Assembly (NCBI GenBank): GCA_964439835.1
Contig: CAYTPQ010000001.1
Coordinates: 62,001-126,000, forward strand
DNA: 64,000 nt
From: JAGNLM01 sp964439835
Lineage (GTDB): Bacteria; Pseudomonadota; Gammaproteobacteria; JAABTG01
Reading direction: 5' to 3'
Shown: positions 25,304 to 32,183 of the stretch, in pieces
How positions within the stretch are numbered: the first letter of the stretch is position 1
Layout of the letters: the number at the start of each line of letters is the position of its first letter
Program-made: the position numbers and the translations under genes
The notes under the pieces: model-generated
Told to the model about the DNA's origin: nothing
Database searches by the model: none
What the model saw: only the letters and a program-made list of their open reading frames with translations

Positions 25304-27241
25304 GTGGAACTCCAGTTCGAGATCGCCGGCAACCAGATCGACGGGGCCCGTGACTACCAGGAAGACACCTTCCTCATCACCCACCTGGGCCAGGGGGACG
25401 ACCCGAGCGCCGCCGCGCTCGTGATCGTCGCCGACGGCATGGGCGGCCACGCCGCGGGCAACGTCGCGAGCAACATCGCCACCTCCACGTTCCAGAAGAC
25501 CTTCTCGGGCCTCTACCCCACGGACGAGGTGGCCGGCGCGCTGAAGCAGTCGCTGCTCGCCGCGAACGACGCCATCCGCGCCGCCGTCAAGGAGACGCCG
25601 GCGCTCCAGGGGATGGGCTGCACGATGGTCGCCGCCCTGCTCTCCCGCGGCCGGCTCTGGTGGGTGAGCGTCGGCGACAGCCACCTCTACCTGCTGCGCG
25701 ACCGCCAGCTGGTGAAGAAGAACGCCGACCACAGCTACGGCGGCTACATCAAGCGGATGAAGGAGATGGGGGCGGACGTGGAGCCCGACCCCAACCTGTC
25801 CCCCAACATGTTGATGAGCGCGATGATCGGCGAGGAGATCGCCGACATCGACCTGTCGGAGACGCCCCTGACGCTTCTGCCCGGTGACCGGGTGCTGCTC
25901 GCCACCGACGGCCTTGACACCCTCGGGCAAGGGTCGGTCATCCAGCACTCGGCCTGGTCGGCGACCGCCCGGGACTGCGTCAGCGCCCTGCTGAAGGCGG
26001 TGGAGGACGCCGAGCAACCGCGCCAGGACAACACCTCGGTCGTCTGTGTCGACGCCAAGACCCGAGAGATCCGCCCCGAGAAGCGCGAGCCCGCTCCGGC
26101 ACCGGCAAAGGCCGAGGCCGCGACCCCGGCTGCGGCGACCGGCGAAGGCCCGGCTGCGGACCAGATCCCGGAGCTGGAACCGGTGGACGAGGCCGAAGAG
26201 CAGTGGACACCGGCCCCGTTCCCCAAGCGCGCCTGGACCCCCGAGCCGGCCCCCACCCGCGGCCGCGGCCGCCGCGTCGCGCTCTGGTCCGTGGCCGCAC
26301 TGGCGCTGGCTGGCGCTGGGGTGGGCGGCTATCTCTGGTACGCCCAAGGCAAGCCCCCCGCCGTGCCCGTGGCCTCGGTCTCCGCCCCGGCGTCGCCCGC
26401 CCCCGGGGTGCCCGCGCGCACGGAGCCGGCCGGCCCGCCCGAGCCGGCGGCCGAGGCCACGGCTCCCGAGCCCACGCCCGCGGCAGCCCCTGCGCGTGGC
26501 GCACCCGCTCCCGCGGGGGTGTTCCGCGACGGCCTGAAGAGCGGCGGAGAGGGACCGGAGATGGTCCCGCTGCCGGGCGGTCGCTTCGAAATGGGCGGTG
26601 CGCCGACGACGCTGAACCCGGACGAGCGCCCTCGCCACCTGGTGACTGTCGCGCCCATCGCGGTGAGCCGCCACGAGGTGACCTTCGCGGAGTACGACCG
26701 GTTCGCCCGGGCGACCAACCGCCGGCTGCCGGACAGCGGCGAGGTGGACCGGGCCGAGCACCCGGTGGTCCACGTCACCTGGGACGACGCGCACGCCTAC
26801 GCCCAGTGGCTCTCCCGGGAGACCGGCAAGCGCTACCGGCTGCCGAGCGAGGCCGAGTGGGAGTACGCCGCCCGCGCGGGCACGACCACGCTGTACTGGT
26901 GGGGCAACGACGTGGGCAAGGGCAACGCCCACTGCTTTGACTGCAAGAGCGGGCTGCACCCGCGGCAGACCGCCCGCGTGGGCTACTTCTCGCCCAACCC
27001 GTTCGGCCTCTACGACACGTCAGGGAACGTGGCAGAGTGGGTGCACGACTGCTACCACCCGGACTACAACGGCGCGCCGGACAACGGCTCGGTCTGGGAC
27101 GGCGGCGACTGCACGCGCCGGGTGGTCCGGGGCGGGTCGTTCAGCAGCGCCTCCTCAGCCCTGCGCAACGCCAAGCGGGACAAGCTCTCGCCGACCCAGG
27201 GGTACGATAACGTCGGGATCCGGCTGGTCCGGGAGCCATAG
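25304..27241 (+). CDS. PP2C phosphatase fused to FGE-sulfatase-like domain
   Basis: The 645-residue protein starts with GTG. Residues 1-245 form a PP2C serine/threonine phosphatase (DYQEDTFL, IVADGMGGHAAGN, VGDSHLYLLR, LLATDGLDTL, QDNTSVV), with metal-binding aspartates present. A Pro/Ala/Glu linker leads to one membrane helix (about 325-345), then an Ala/Pro linker and a formylglycine-generating-enzyme-like (SUMF1) domain from about 420 (RFEMGG, RHEVTFAEY, RLPSEAEWEYAARAG, SGNVAEWV, RVVRGGSF). The catalytic cysteines of true FGE are absent near the C-terminus, so it is probably a binding domain. The layout suggests a cytoplasmic phosphatase controlled by a periplasmic sensor. Confidence 0.88.
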   Translation: MELQFEIAGNQIDGARDYQEDTFLITHLGQGDDPSAAALVIVADGMGGHAAGNVASNIATSTFQKTFSGLYPTDEVAGALKQSLLAANDAIRAAVKETPALQGMGCTMVAALLSRGRLWWVSVGDSHLYLLRDRQLVKKNADHSYGGYIKRMKEMGADVEPDPNLSPNMLMSAMIGEEIADIDLSETPLTLLPGDRVLLATDGLDTLGQGSVIQHSAWSATARDCVSALLKAVEDAEQPRQDNTSVVCVDAKTREIRPEKREPAPAPAKAEAATPAAATGEGPAADQIPELEPVDEAEEQWTPAPFPKRAWTPEPAPTRGRGRRVALWSVAALALAGAGVGGYLWYAQGKPPAVPVASVSAPASPAPGVPARTEPAGPPEPAAEATAPEPTPAAAPARGAPAPAGVFRDGLKSGGEGPEMVPLPGGRFEMGGAPTTLNPDERPRHLVTVAPIAVSRHEVTFAEYDRFARATNRRLPDSGEVDRAEHPVVHVTWDDAHAYAQWLSRETGKRYRLPSEAEWEYAARAGTTTLYWWGNDVGKGNAHCFDCKSGLHPRQTARVGYFSPNPFGLYDTSGNVAEWVHDCYHPDYNGAPDNGSVWDGGDCTRRVVRGGSFSSASSALRNAKRDKLSPTQGYDNVGIRLVREP

Positions 27242-27350
27242 GATAGGCGACTGCATCTTCCGCAAGATGGCGGCCGGGAGGTCCGGCCCGACGGTACGTT
27301 TTGACGGCGGGCCAGCATGCTGTTACGTCCAGCCGCATCTTCAATCGTAC

Positions 27351-27366
27351 TCGAATAATTATTCGA
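27351..27366. promoter_or_regulatory. Perfect 16-bp palindrome, possible operator
   Basis: TCGAATAATTATTCGA is a perfect palindrome of AT-rich sequence lying seven bases before the ATG at 27374. Its base composition differs from the GC-rich surroundings. It may be a protein-binding site for the original gene downstream, which is now deleted internally. Confidence 0.4.
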
Positions 27367-27373
27367 CTATGTT

Positions 27374-27763
27374 ATGGAGGAGTACCGGCTGAGCTACGCC
27401 CAGTGCAGGGAGCTGCTCGCGCAGCGGCTCGCGGAGCCTGCCCCGGGACGCATCCAGCTCCTCGCCGGGCCGCGCCAGGTCGGCAAGACCACGCTCCTGC
27501 TCGAGCTGGCCGAGGCCCTCGGGGTCGACGGGGTCCTGGAGGGGAGCTGGGGCAGGTGGGCCGTCGAGGTCAAGACCGGCCGGTTCGAGGTGAGAGAGCT
27601 CGCGCCCCTCCTGGAGTTCACCCGCCGCGACCCCGAGCTCCGCCCGCTCGTCCTCTGCGACACGGACGGCCGCGCGACCACCGAGCGCGCGGGGGTGCAA
27701 GCCCTCACCTGGCAACAGTTTCTCCTCGGGGAGCCTCCCGGAACGGCCTCCGCGGGGAGGTAA
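27374..27763 (+). pseudogene. AAA_14/DUF4143 ATPase remnant with internal deletion
   Basis: The 129-residue frame joins the N-terminus of an AAA_14-type ATPase (RIQLLAGPRQVGKTTLLLEL, Walker A) directly to the C-terminal DUF4143 part (AVEVKTGRFEVRELAPLLEF, then LTWQQFLLG). Complete relatives have roughly 400 residues with a Walker B, so some 250-300 residues are missing in between. The deletion keeps the frame open. The product cannot be a working ATPase. Confidence 0.8.
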
Positions 27764-28061
27764 CCGCCGGGGTAGGGTGGCGGCCGCCGCCTACGTCGAA
27801 GGCACCGCGATCTCCCGCCGCCCTCCCAGGCCACAGGACGTCCCTCGGTTCGGCCGTCGGCATTGGTCTCCGCAAAGCTCGCGCTAGACCGACGGTCGCC
27901 GGGCCGTCTCAGAGCGGCGAACGAGCCCGGCGGATCGCAGGGGTCGACGTCGATTGGGGGTCGCGCCCCGGCCTCTCTCAAACGAGGCGGCAAAATTCAG
28001 TTCGACCCCTTTTTTCGGGGCTGAGGCGGGTTTGGCGCGCAGCCGACCGTCCGGATCACCC
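27764..28061. other. Non-coding stretch with AGTTCGACCCC element
   Basis: About 300 bp between two gene remnants. No convincing coding frame was seen. It contains CAAAATTCAGTTCGACCCC followed by a T-run at 27990-28016, matching the right arm of the small element at 54120-54207. The rest is unassigned. Confidence 0.55.
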
Positions 28062-28501
28062 ATGCCAACGCCTGCTGCCGCTCTGCCGCCCATCGACCCC
28101 TCCCGCGTCGACCAGCGCGTGCGCCTGCACGAGGTCGGCTGGCGGGAGTACGAGGCCCTGCTCGCGATGCGGGGCGAGCAGGGTGGCGTGCGGGTGACCT
28201 ACCTGGAATCGGCGAGCGCGTGACGCCGCCCGAGATCCCGGACCTGGCGATCGAGGTGGTCCGGACCTCGGGGGGGATCGACAAGCTCGAGGTCTGCCGG
28301 GGTCTCGGCGTACCGGAGGTCTGGGTCTGGCAGGACGCGGCCCTGCGGGTCTTCGTCCTGGAGGGCGAGCGTTACCGCACCAGCCCCCGCAGCCGCCTGA
28401 TCCCGGACCTGGATCCCGCCCTTCTCGCGCGCTTCATGACCACCGGCTCCCAGACCGAGGCCGTCCGGGCCTATCGCCAGGCGTTGCAGGAGGAATCGTA
28501 G
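28062..28501 (+). pseudogene. Uma2 (DUF820) nuclease-like gene, broken
   Basis: Two adjacent frames carry the halves of a Uma2-family protein. The first (28062-28223) has RVRLHEVGWREYEALLAMRG and VTYLE, and stops. The second (from 28220) has PDLAIEVVRTSGGIDKLEVC, then GVPEVWVWQDAALRVFVL, typical of the C-terminal half. The middle, including part of the active-site region normally following TYLEG, is missing and the frame changes. It is an inactive remnant. Confidence 0.75.
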
Positions 28502-28564
28502 GGCAGCGGGCTCATTCGGCCTCGTTGTCGGTCACGACCACAGCGCCCGTGAAGGCGCCGGTGC

Positions 28565-28570
28565 TATCAT
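28565..28570 (+). promoter_or_regulatory. Possible -10 box of PIN/RHH module
   Basis: TATCAT lies six bases before the ATG of the PIN gene in an otherwise GC-rich stretch. If used as a -10 box, the mRNA would be nearly leaderless. No clear -35 box was found. Confidence 0.35.
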
Positions 28571-28576
28571 TTACCC

Positions 28577-29002
28577 ATGGTGGCCCTGGTCATCGACACC
28601 AATGTACTGGTCGGCGCATGTCTGCGGGCGGAAGGACCCAGCCGGGCAGTGATCAAGCGGTGCCTCGCGGGCGCCTATCAGCCGCTCATCGGCACTGCCT
28701 TGTTCCTGGAGTACGAAGACGTGATGAGTCGCGAGACGCTCTTCGCGGGCAGCCCCCTCAGCAAGACGGACCGGAACGAGGTCTTCGCCGGCTTCCTGGC
28801 GGTGTGCCGCTGGACCGAGGTGTACTTCGCCTGGCGGCCGAACCTGCCGGACGAGGCCGACAATCATCTGTTCGAGCTCGCCGTGGCCGGGGGAGCCGAT
28901 GCGGTGATCACCCGCAACGTCAGAGATCTAGCCGGAGGCGAGCTCCGCTTCCCACGCATCCGCGTTCTGACCCCCGAGCAGTGTCTGGAGAGGTTCCCAT
29001 GA
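28577..29002 (+). CDS. PIN-domain toxin (PIN_3 type)
   Basis: The 141-residue protein begins VALVIDTNVLVGACL, with the first catalytic aspartate in DTN, and carries further acidic residues in EYEDVMSRE, PNLPDEADNHLFELAV and GGADAVITRNVRDL. This pattern fits the COG1569-like putative PIN toxins, which act as RNases. It overlaps the following ribbon-helix-helix gene by four bases, giving a toxin-first order. All expected acidic residues are present, so it looks intact. Confidence 0.85.
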   Translation: MVALVIDTNVLVGACLRAEGPSRAVIKRCLAGAYQPLIGTALFLEYEDVMSRETLFAGSPLSKTDRNEVFAGFLAVCRWTEVYFAWRPNLPDEADNHLFELAVAGGADAVITRNVRDLAGGELRFPRIRVLTPEQCLERFP

Positions 29003-29277
29003 CCACGCTGACCATTCGCTTACCCGAAGATAAGCACGAGCGTCTGAAGGCCCTAGCGCAGGCGCGGAAGATCAGCGTCAACAAGCTGGTCGACGAGCTC
29101 GCCACCGTCGCGCTGGCTAACCACGACGCCTTTCTCCGCTACCAGGGGTACGCCCGGCAGGGCGACCCGCAGCGTGCCCTGGCGCTCTTGGAGGGGCTCG
29201 ATCGGGCGGACCAAGTATCCGATGAAGGGGAGGACACGTCCGCCCGGGAGCGTCGCGGGTCAGGCTTGGATAATTGA
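28999..29277 (+). CDS. Ribbon-helix-helix antitoxin
   Basis: The 92-residue protein starts with TLTIRLPEDKHERLKALAQARKISVNKLVDELATVALA, a ribbon-helix-helix DNA-binding domain (residues 2-42). The C-terminal half would bind the toxin. It overlaps the PIN gene (ATGA) and is its probable antitoxin and autorepressor. The last 20 residues are low in complexity and may be non-native sequence. Confidence 0.82.
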   Translation: MTTLTIRLPEDKHERLKALAQARKISVNKLVDELATVALANHDAFLRYQGYARQGDPQRALALLEGLDRADQVSDEGEDTSARERRGSGLDN

Positions 29278-29607
29278 ATTCCTGCTTTCGAGCATACAAA
29301 AGTACAGAAGGGGCTTCGGTTTTCTGGTTTCGGTGGCCGCCGCATCGCCTGCCCCGTCGGCCCCGGGGCAGGCGGACGTCGAACGGGGCGACGCAGACCT
29401 GGGGCGGTCCCGCTCGGATCTGGGCGAAGGTCGGGATGCTCGGCGCGGACAGCATCGCCACCGCGGATCAACCGGGTCAGACACCATCGATCCCACCAGA
29501 TGGCAGCGCTTGGAAGCCGCTGTGGCAACCTCCCGCTGCTCAGGCTATTGTCCGCGTAGTCGGCCGTGAGCCGACAGCCGACCGTGTTTCCAAGGAGGGA
29601 AACGAAG
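29278..29607. other. Non-coding stretch containing one GATC-ended repeat
   Basis: No credible gene is seen in these 330 bp. At 29465-29492 there is, on the minus strand, a copy of the GATCGATGGTGTCTGACC element that recurs four times at 53-55 kb. The remainder is unassigned. Confidence 0.55.
29465..29492 (-). repeat. GATC-ended interspersed repeat, copy E
   Basis: Reading the minus strand, GATCGATGGTGTCTGACC is followed by CGGTTGATC. The ends form imperfect inverted 8-mers, each holding a GATC. The same unit occurs at 53157, 53923, 54956 and (degenerate) 55179. Confidence 0.8.
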
Positions 29608-29745
29608 ATGACCGCCGCCGTGTTCGACACCCACGCCCACATCAAGAAGCTCACCGCCGCCGGGGTCTCCGAGCAGCAGGCCGGGGTCCATGCGGAGGTC
29701 CTGCTTGTGACAGGCCGAATCGTCGCGGCCGTCTGGCTTCTGTGA
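29608..29745 (+). pseudogene. Truncated DUF1640-like gene
   Basis: A 45-residue frame with a strong AAGGAGGG site 9-16 bases upstream begins MTAAVFDTHAHIKKLTAAG and continues VSEQQAGVHAEVL, which resembles the N-terminus of DUF1640 (CCDC90-like) coiled-coil proteins. The coiled coil and C-terminal membrane segment are missing and the frame ends 18 bp before the HIT gene. It is probably a remnant. Confidence 0.6.
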
Positions 29746-29762
29746 CAACTCCGGGGACACTC

Positions 29763-30107
29763 ATGGAAAACTGCCTGTTCTGCAAGATGGCCAGCGGCGA
29801 GATCCGGCCGGACGTGATCTACGAGGACGACGACGTCCTCGCCTTCAACGACATCAACCCCAAGGCGCCGACCCACTTCCTGGTCATCCCGAAGGAGCAC
29901 ATCGCCACGCTGAACGACCTGGACGAGGCCCACGCGGCGCTGGTCGGCAAGCTGTTCCTGGCGGCAAAGCGGATTGCGCTGGAGAAGGGCTTCGCCGGGC
30001 CGGGCTACCGGACGGTGCTCAACTGCAACGCCCAGGCGGGGCAGTCGGTGTTCCACATCCACCTGCACGTGCTGGCCGGCCGGCTGATGGGCTGGCCACC
30101 GGGCTAG
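29763..30107 (+). CDS. HIT family hydrolase (HinT-like)
   Basis: The 114-residue protein has the zinc-type N-terminus CLFCKMASGEIRPDVIYEDDDVLAF and the histidine triad HIHLHVLAG near residue 103. HinT proteins hydrolyse nucleoside phosphoramidates such as AMP-lysine. The ATG at 29763 gives the conserved start; the longer upstream frame is not conserved. It stands alone. Confidence 0.94.
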   Translation: MENCLFCKMASGEIRPDVIYEDDDVLAFNDINPKAPTHFLVIPKEHIATLNDLDEAHAALVGKLFLAAKRIALEKGFAGPGYRTVLNCNAQAGQSVFHIHLHVLAGRLMGWPPG

Positions 30108-30240
30108 GAGGAGACTGGCCCCGTAGGAGCGGCGCCCCCGCCGCGAGGAATCGGCGCGGGGCGCGCCTCCCACGGCCATCCGCGACGTCTCCCCTGATAG
30201 GGGTCGGCGCCTCCTGCCGCGAACGGCAGCCTGCGAGTTC

Positions 30241-32115
30241 TCAGGGTCCGGCCCCGGTTCCGAGCGCCTGCCTCAGCAGCAGGACGTGCGTGGCGTTTTG
30301 CAGCGGGGACTCGGTCAGGGCCGGGTAGTCCCGGGCGGCGGCCTCCGTTGCGCGGCGGCGCAGGGCGTTGTCGCCGGTCGCCTCCGCCAGGCGCAGGCTC
30401 ACCCGCAGCAGCACCGCCGATGCCGAAGGGGTCGGCCCGTCGGCGATGAGCGCCTCCACGTCGCCGATCGGCAGCACGCCCGCATCGGCGAGCCGCCAGC
30501 CGGTCGGGGTGCGGAACCGGCGCCAGGCCTGCTCGATCAGCTTGCCCGCCGCGGTCCGGGCGGCGGCGTCGCCGGAGACCTCCCACCAGGCCAGCAGCCC
30601 CGCCGCCACGTAGGCGTAGTCCTCGATCCCGGCCTCGCCCGCCGGCCTGCCCTCCAGCAGCGCCCGGCGCAGGCGCTCGGGGGGACCGAAGCCGGTCGCG
30701 AGCGACGACGCCAGGCGTGCGGCGGCCTCCCGGTACCTGCCACTGCCGGGGCCCGCCGCGGCGCGCGCCAGGGCCTCCAGGGCGAGGCCGTTCCAGCCGG
30801 CGATGACCTTCTCGTCGCGCGGCAGCGTCCGGCCGGCGCGCGCCGCCCTCAGCTTGACGCGGGCGGCGTCGAGCCGGGCCCTCGCCTCGCCCTCGGGGAT
30901 GCCGAGGCGGGCGGCGACCTCGCCCGCCCCGCGCGCCGCCATCGGCAGCAGGCCCTCGCCACCCCGCTGGGCGTCCGCGTCCCAGGCCAGGGCGACCGCC
31001 TCGCGCTCGGGCGCCGAGAGCACCGCCCGCAGGGCCTCCTCGCTCCAGAGGTAGTAGCCACCCTCCCGGCCCTGCGCGTCGAGGGCCGACAGGCTGGCGA
31101 CGAAGCCGCCGCCCGGCGCGGCCATCGCCGCCAGCAGGAAGTCGAGGGTGTCCCGGGAGACCTCGCCGTAGCGGGGCTCGCCCAGGACCTCCGCCGCCCG
31201 CCGATAGACCTCGGCCAGCTGGGCGTTGTCGTAGAGCATCTTCTCGAAGTGTGGGGTGTGCCAGCCGGGGTCGACGGTGTAGCGGAAGAACCCGCCGCCC
31301 AGGGCGTCGCGCAGGCCGAGACTCGCCATCTGGTCGAGGGTGAGCCGCAGGAACGTGGCCAGCTCCGGCCGGGGCTGCAGGCGCTGGAGCTCCAGCAGGG
31401 CCAGCAGCTGCGGGCTCGCGGGGAACTTGCTCTCGTGGCCGAAGCCCCCCGCTAGCTCGTCCGCCGCAGCCAGGGCCGCGCGCGCGAGCCCGTCCGCCAG
31501 CCGCGCGGACTCACTGGGGCGCAAGGCGGCGGGCGGGGTAGTGCTGCCCGCCAGCTCGCGCGCACCGGCCTCGGCCAGCGCCGCGAGCCCCTTGGCGTCG
31601 CGGCGCCAGCGCTCCTGCAACCGGCGCAGGAGCTCCAGGAACTCGTCCCGGCGCTGGTAGACGGTGCCGAACAGCGGGTGGCCGGAGGGGGTCAGGAGCA
31701 CGTTGAGCGGCCAGCCGGCCCGCCCGCGGGTGCGGTTCAGGAACGCCAGGAGCTGGGCGTCCAGGGCGGGCAGCAGCTCCCGGTCGACCTTCACCGGGAC
31801 GAAGTGCCGGTTCAGGTACGCGGCCACCTCGGGGTCCTGGAAGCTCTCCCGCTGCATCACGTGGCACCAGTGGCAGGCGAAGTAGCCACTGGAGACGAGG
31901 ATCAGCTTGCCCTCCCGCCGGGCCCGCTCCAGCACCTCCGGCCCCCAGGGCTGCCAGTCGACGGGGTCCCCGGCGTGCAGGGCCAGATAAGGCGAGGGCT
32001 GCCCGGCGAGGCGGTTGCCGGCAGCTCCGGCCACAGAGACCAGCGCGCAGAGCCCCCCCAGCACAAGGGTCGCCCAGAGGCTCGCGCGACGGCGTCGGTC
32101 GTTCACCATGCCCAT
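30241..32115 (-). CDS. DUF255 thioredoxin-fold protein (YyaL-like)
   Basis: The 624-residue protein has a signal-like N-terminus (residues 10-32), then a thioredoxin-like domain with NRLAGQPSPYLALHA, GYFACHWCHVMQRESFQDPEVAAYLN and RGRAGWPLNVLLTPSG (about 35-190), followed by an alpha-barrel domain resembling glycoside-hydrolase folds (GGGFFRYTVDPGWHTPHFEKMLYDNAQLAEVY, GWNGLALEALARAA). The family motif normally reading REERPD is RELLPALD here. COG1331 proteins have no settled function. The signal peptide suggests export. It is divergent from the cytochrome gene. Confidence 0.88.
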   Translation of the reverse strand: MGMVNDRRRRASLWATLVLGGLCALVSVAGAAGNRLAGQPSPYLALHAGDPVDWQPWGPEVLERARREGKLILVSSGYFACHWCHVMQRESFQDPEVAAYLNRHFVPVKVDRELLPALDAQLLAFLNRTRGRAGWPLNVLLTPSGHPLFGTVYQRRDEFLELLRRLQERWRRDAKGLAALAEAGARELAGSTTPPAALRPSESARLADGLARAALAAADELAGGFGHESKFPASPQLLALLELQRLQPRPELATFLRLTLDQMASLGLRDALGGGFFRYTVDPGWHTPHFEKMLYDNAQLAEVYRRAAEVLGEPRYGEVSRDTLDFLLAAMAAPGGGFVASLSALDAQGREGGYYLWSEEALRAVLSAPEREAVALAWDADAQRGGEGLLPMAARGAGEVAARLGIPEGEARARLDAARVKLRAARAGRTLPRDEKVIAGWNGLALEALARAAAGPGSGRYREAAARLASSLATGFGPPERLRRALLEGRPAGEAGIEDYAYVAAGLLAWWEVSGDAAARTAAGKLIEQAWRRFRTPTGWRLADAGVLPIGDVEALIADGPTPSASAVLLRVSLRLAEATGDNALRRRATEAAARDYPALTESPLQNATHVLLLRQALGTGAGP

Positions 32116-32122
32116 AATTTAC

Positions 32123-32135
32123 GGCATAAAATGCC
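32123..32135. promoter_or_regulatory. AT-rich palindrome in divergent promoter
   Basis: GGCATAAAATGCC is an inverted repeat (GGCAT/ATGCC around AAA) between the divergent DUF255 and cytochrome genes. The TAAAAT inside it resembles a -10 box for the plus strand, about 50 bp before the cytochrome start. Confidence 0.35.
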
Positions 32136-32183
32136 GGGGGCGAGCGGCGCGCCAGCCCGTTGAGCGCCCGCCCGGAGGTTGGG

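Noticed and set aside
32160..32183. TTG at 32160 as the cytochrome start
   Set aside because: The ATG at 32184 has GGAGG at the right distance, the TTG does not.
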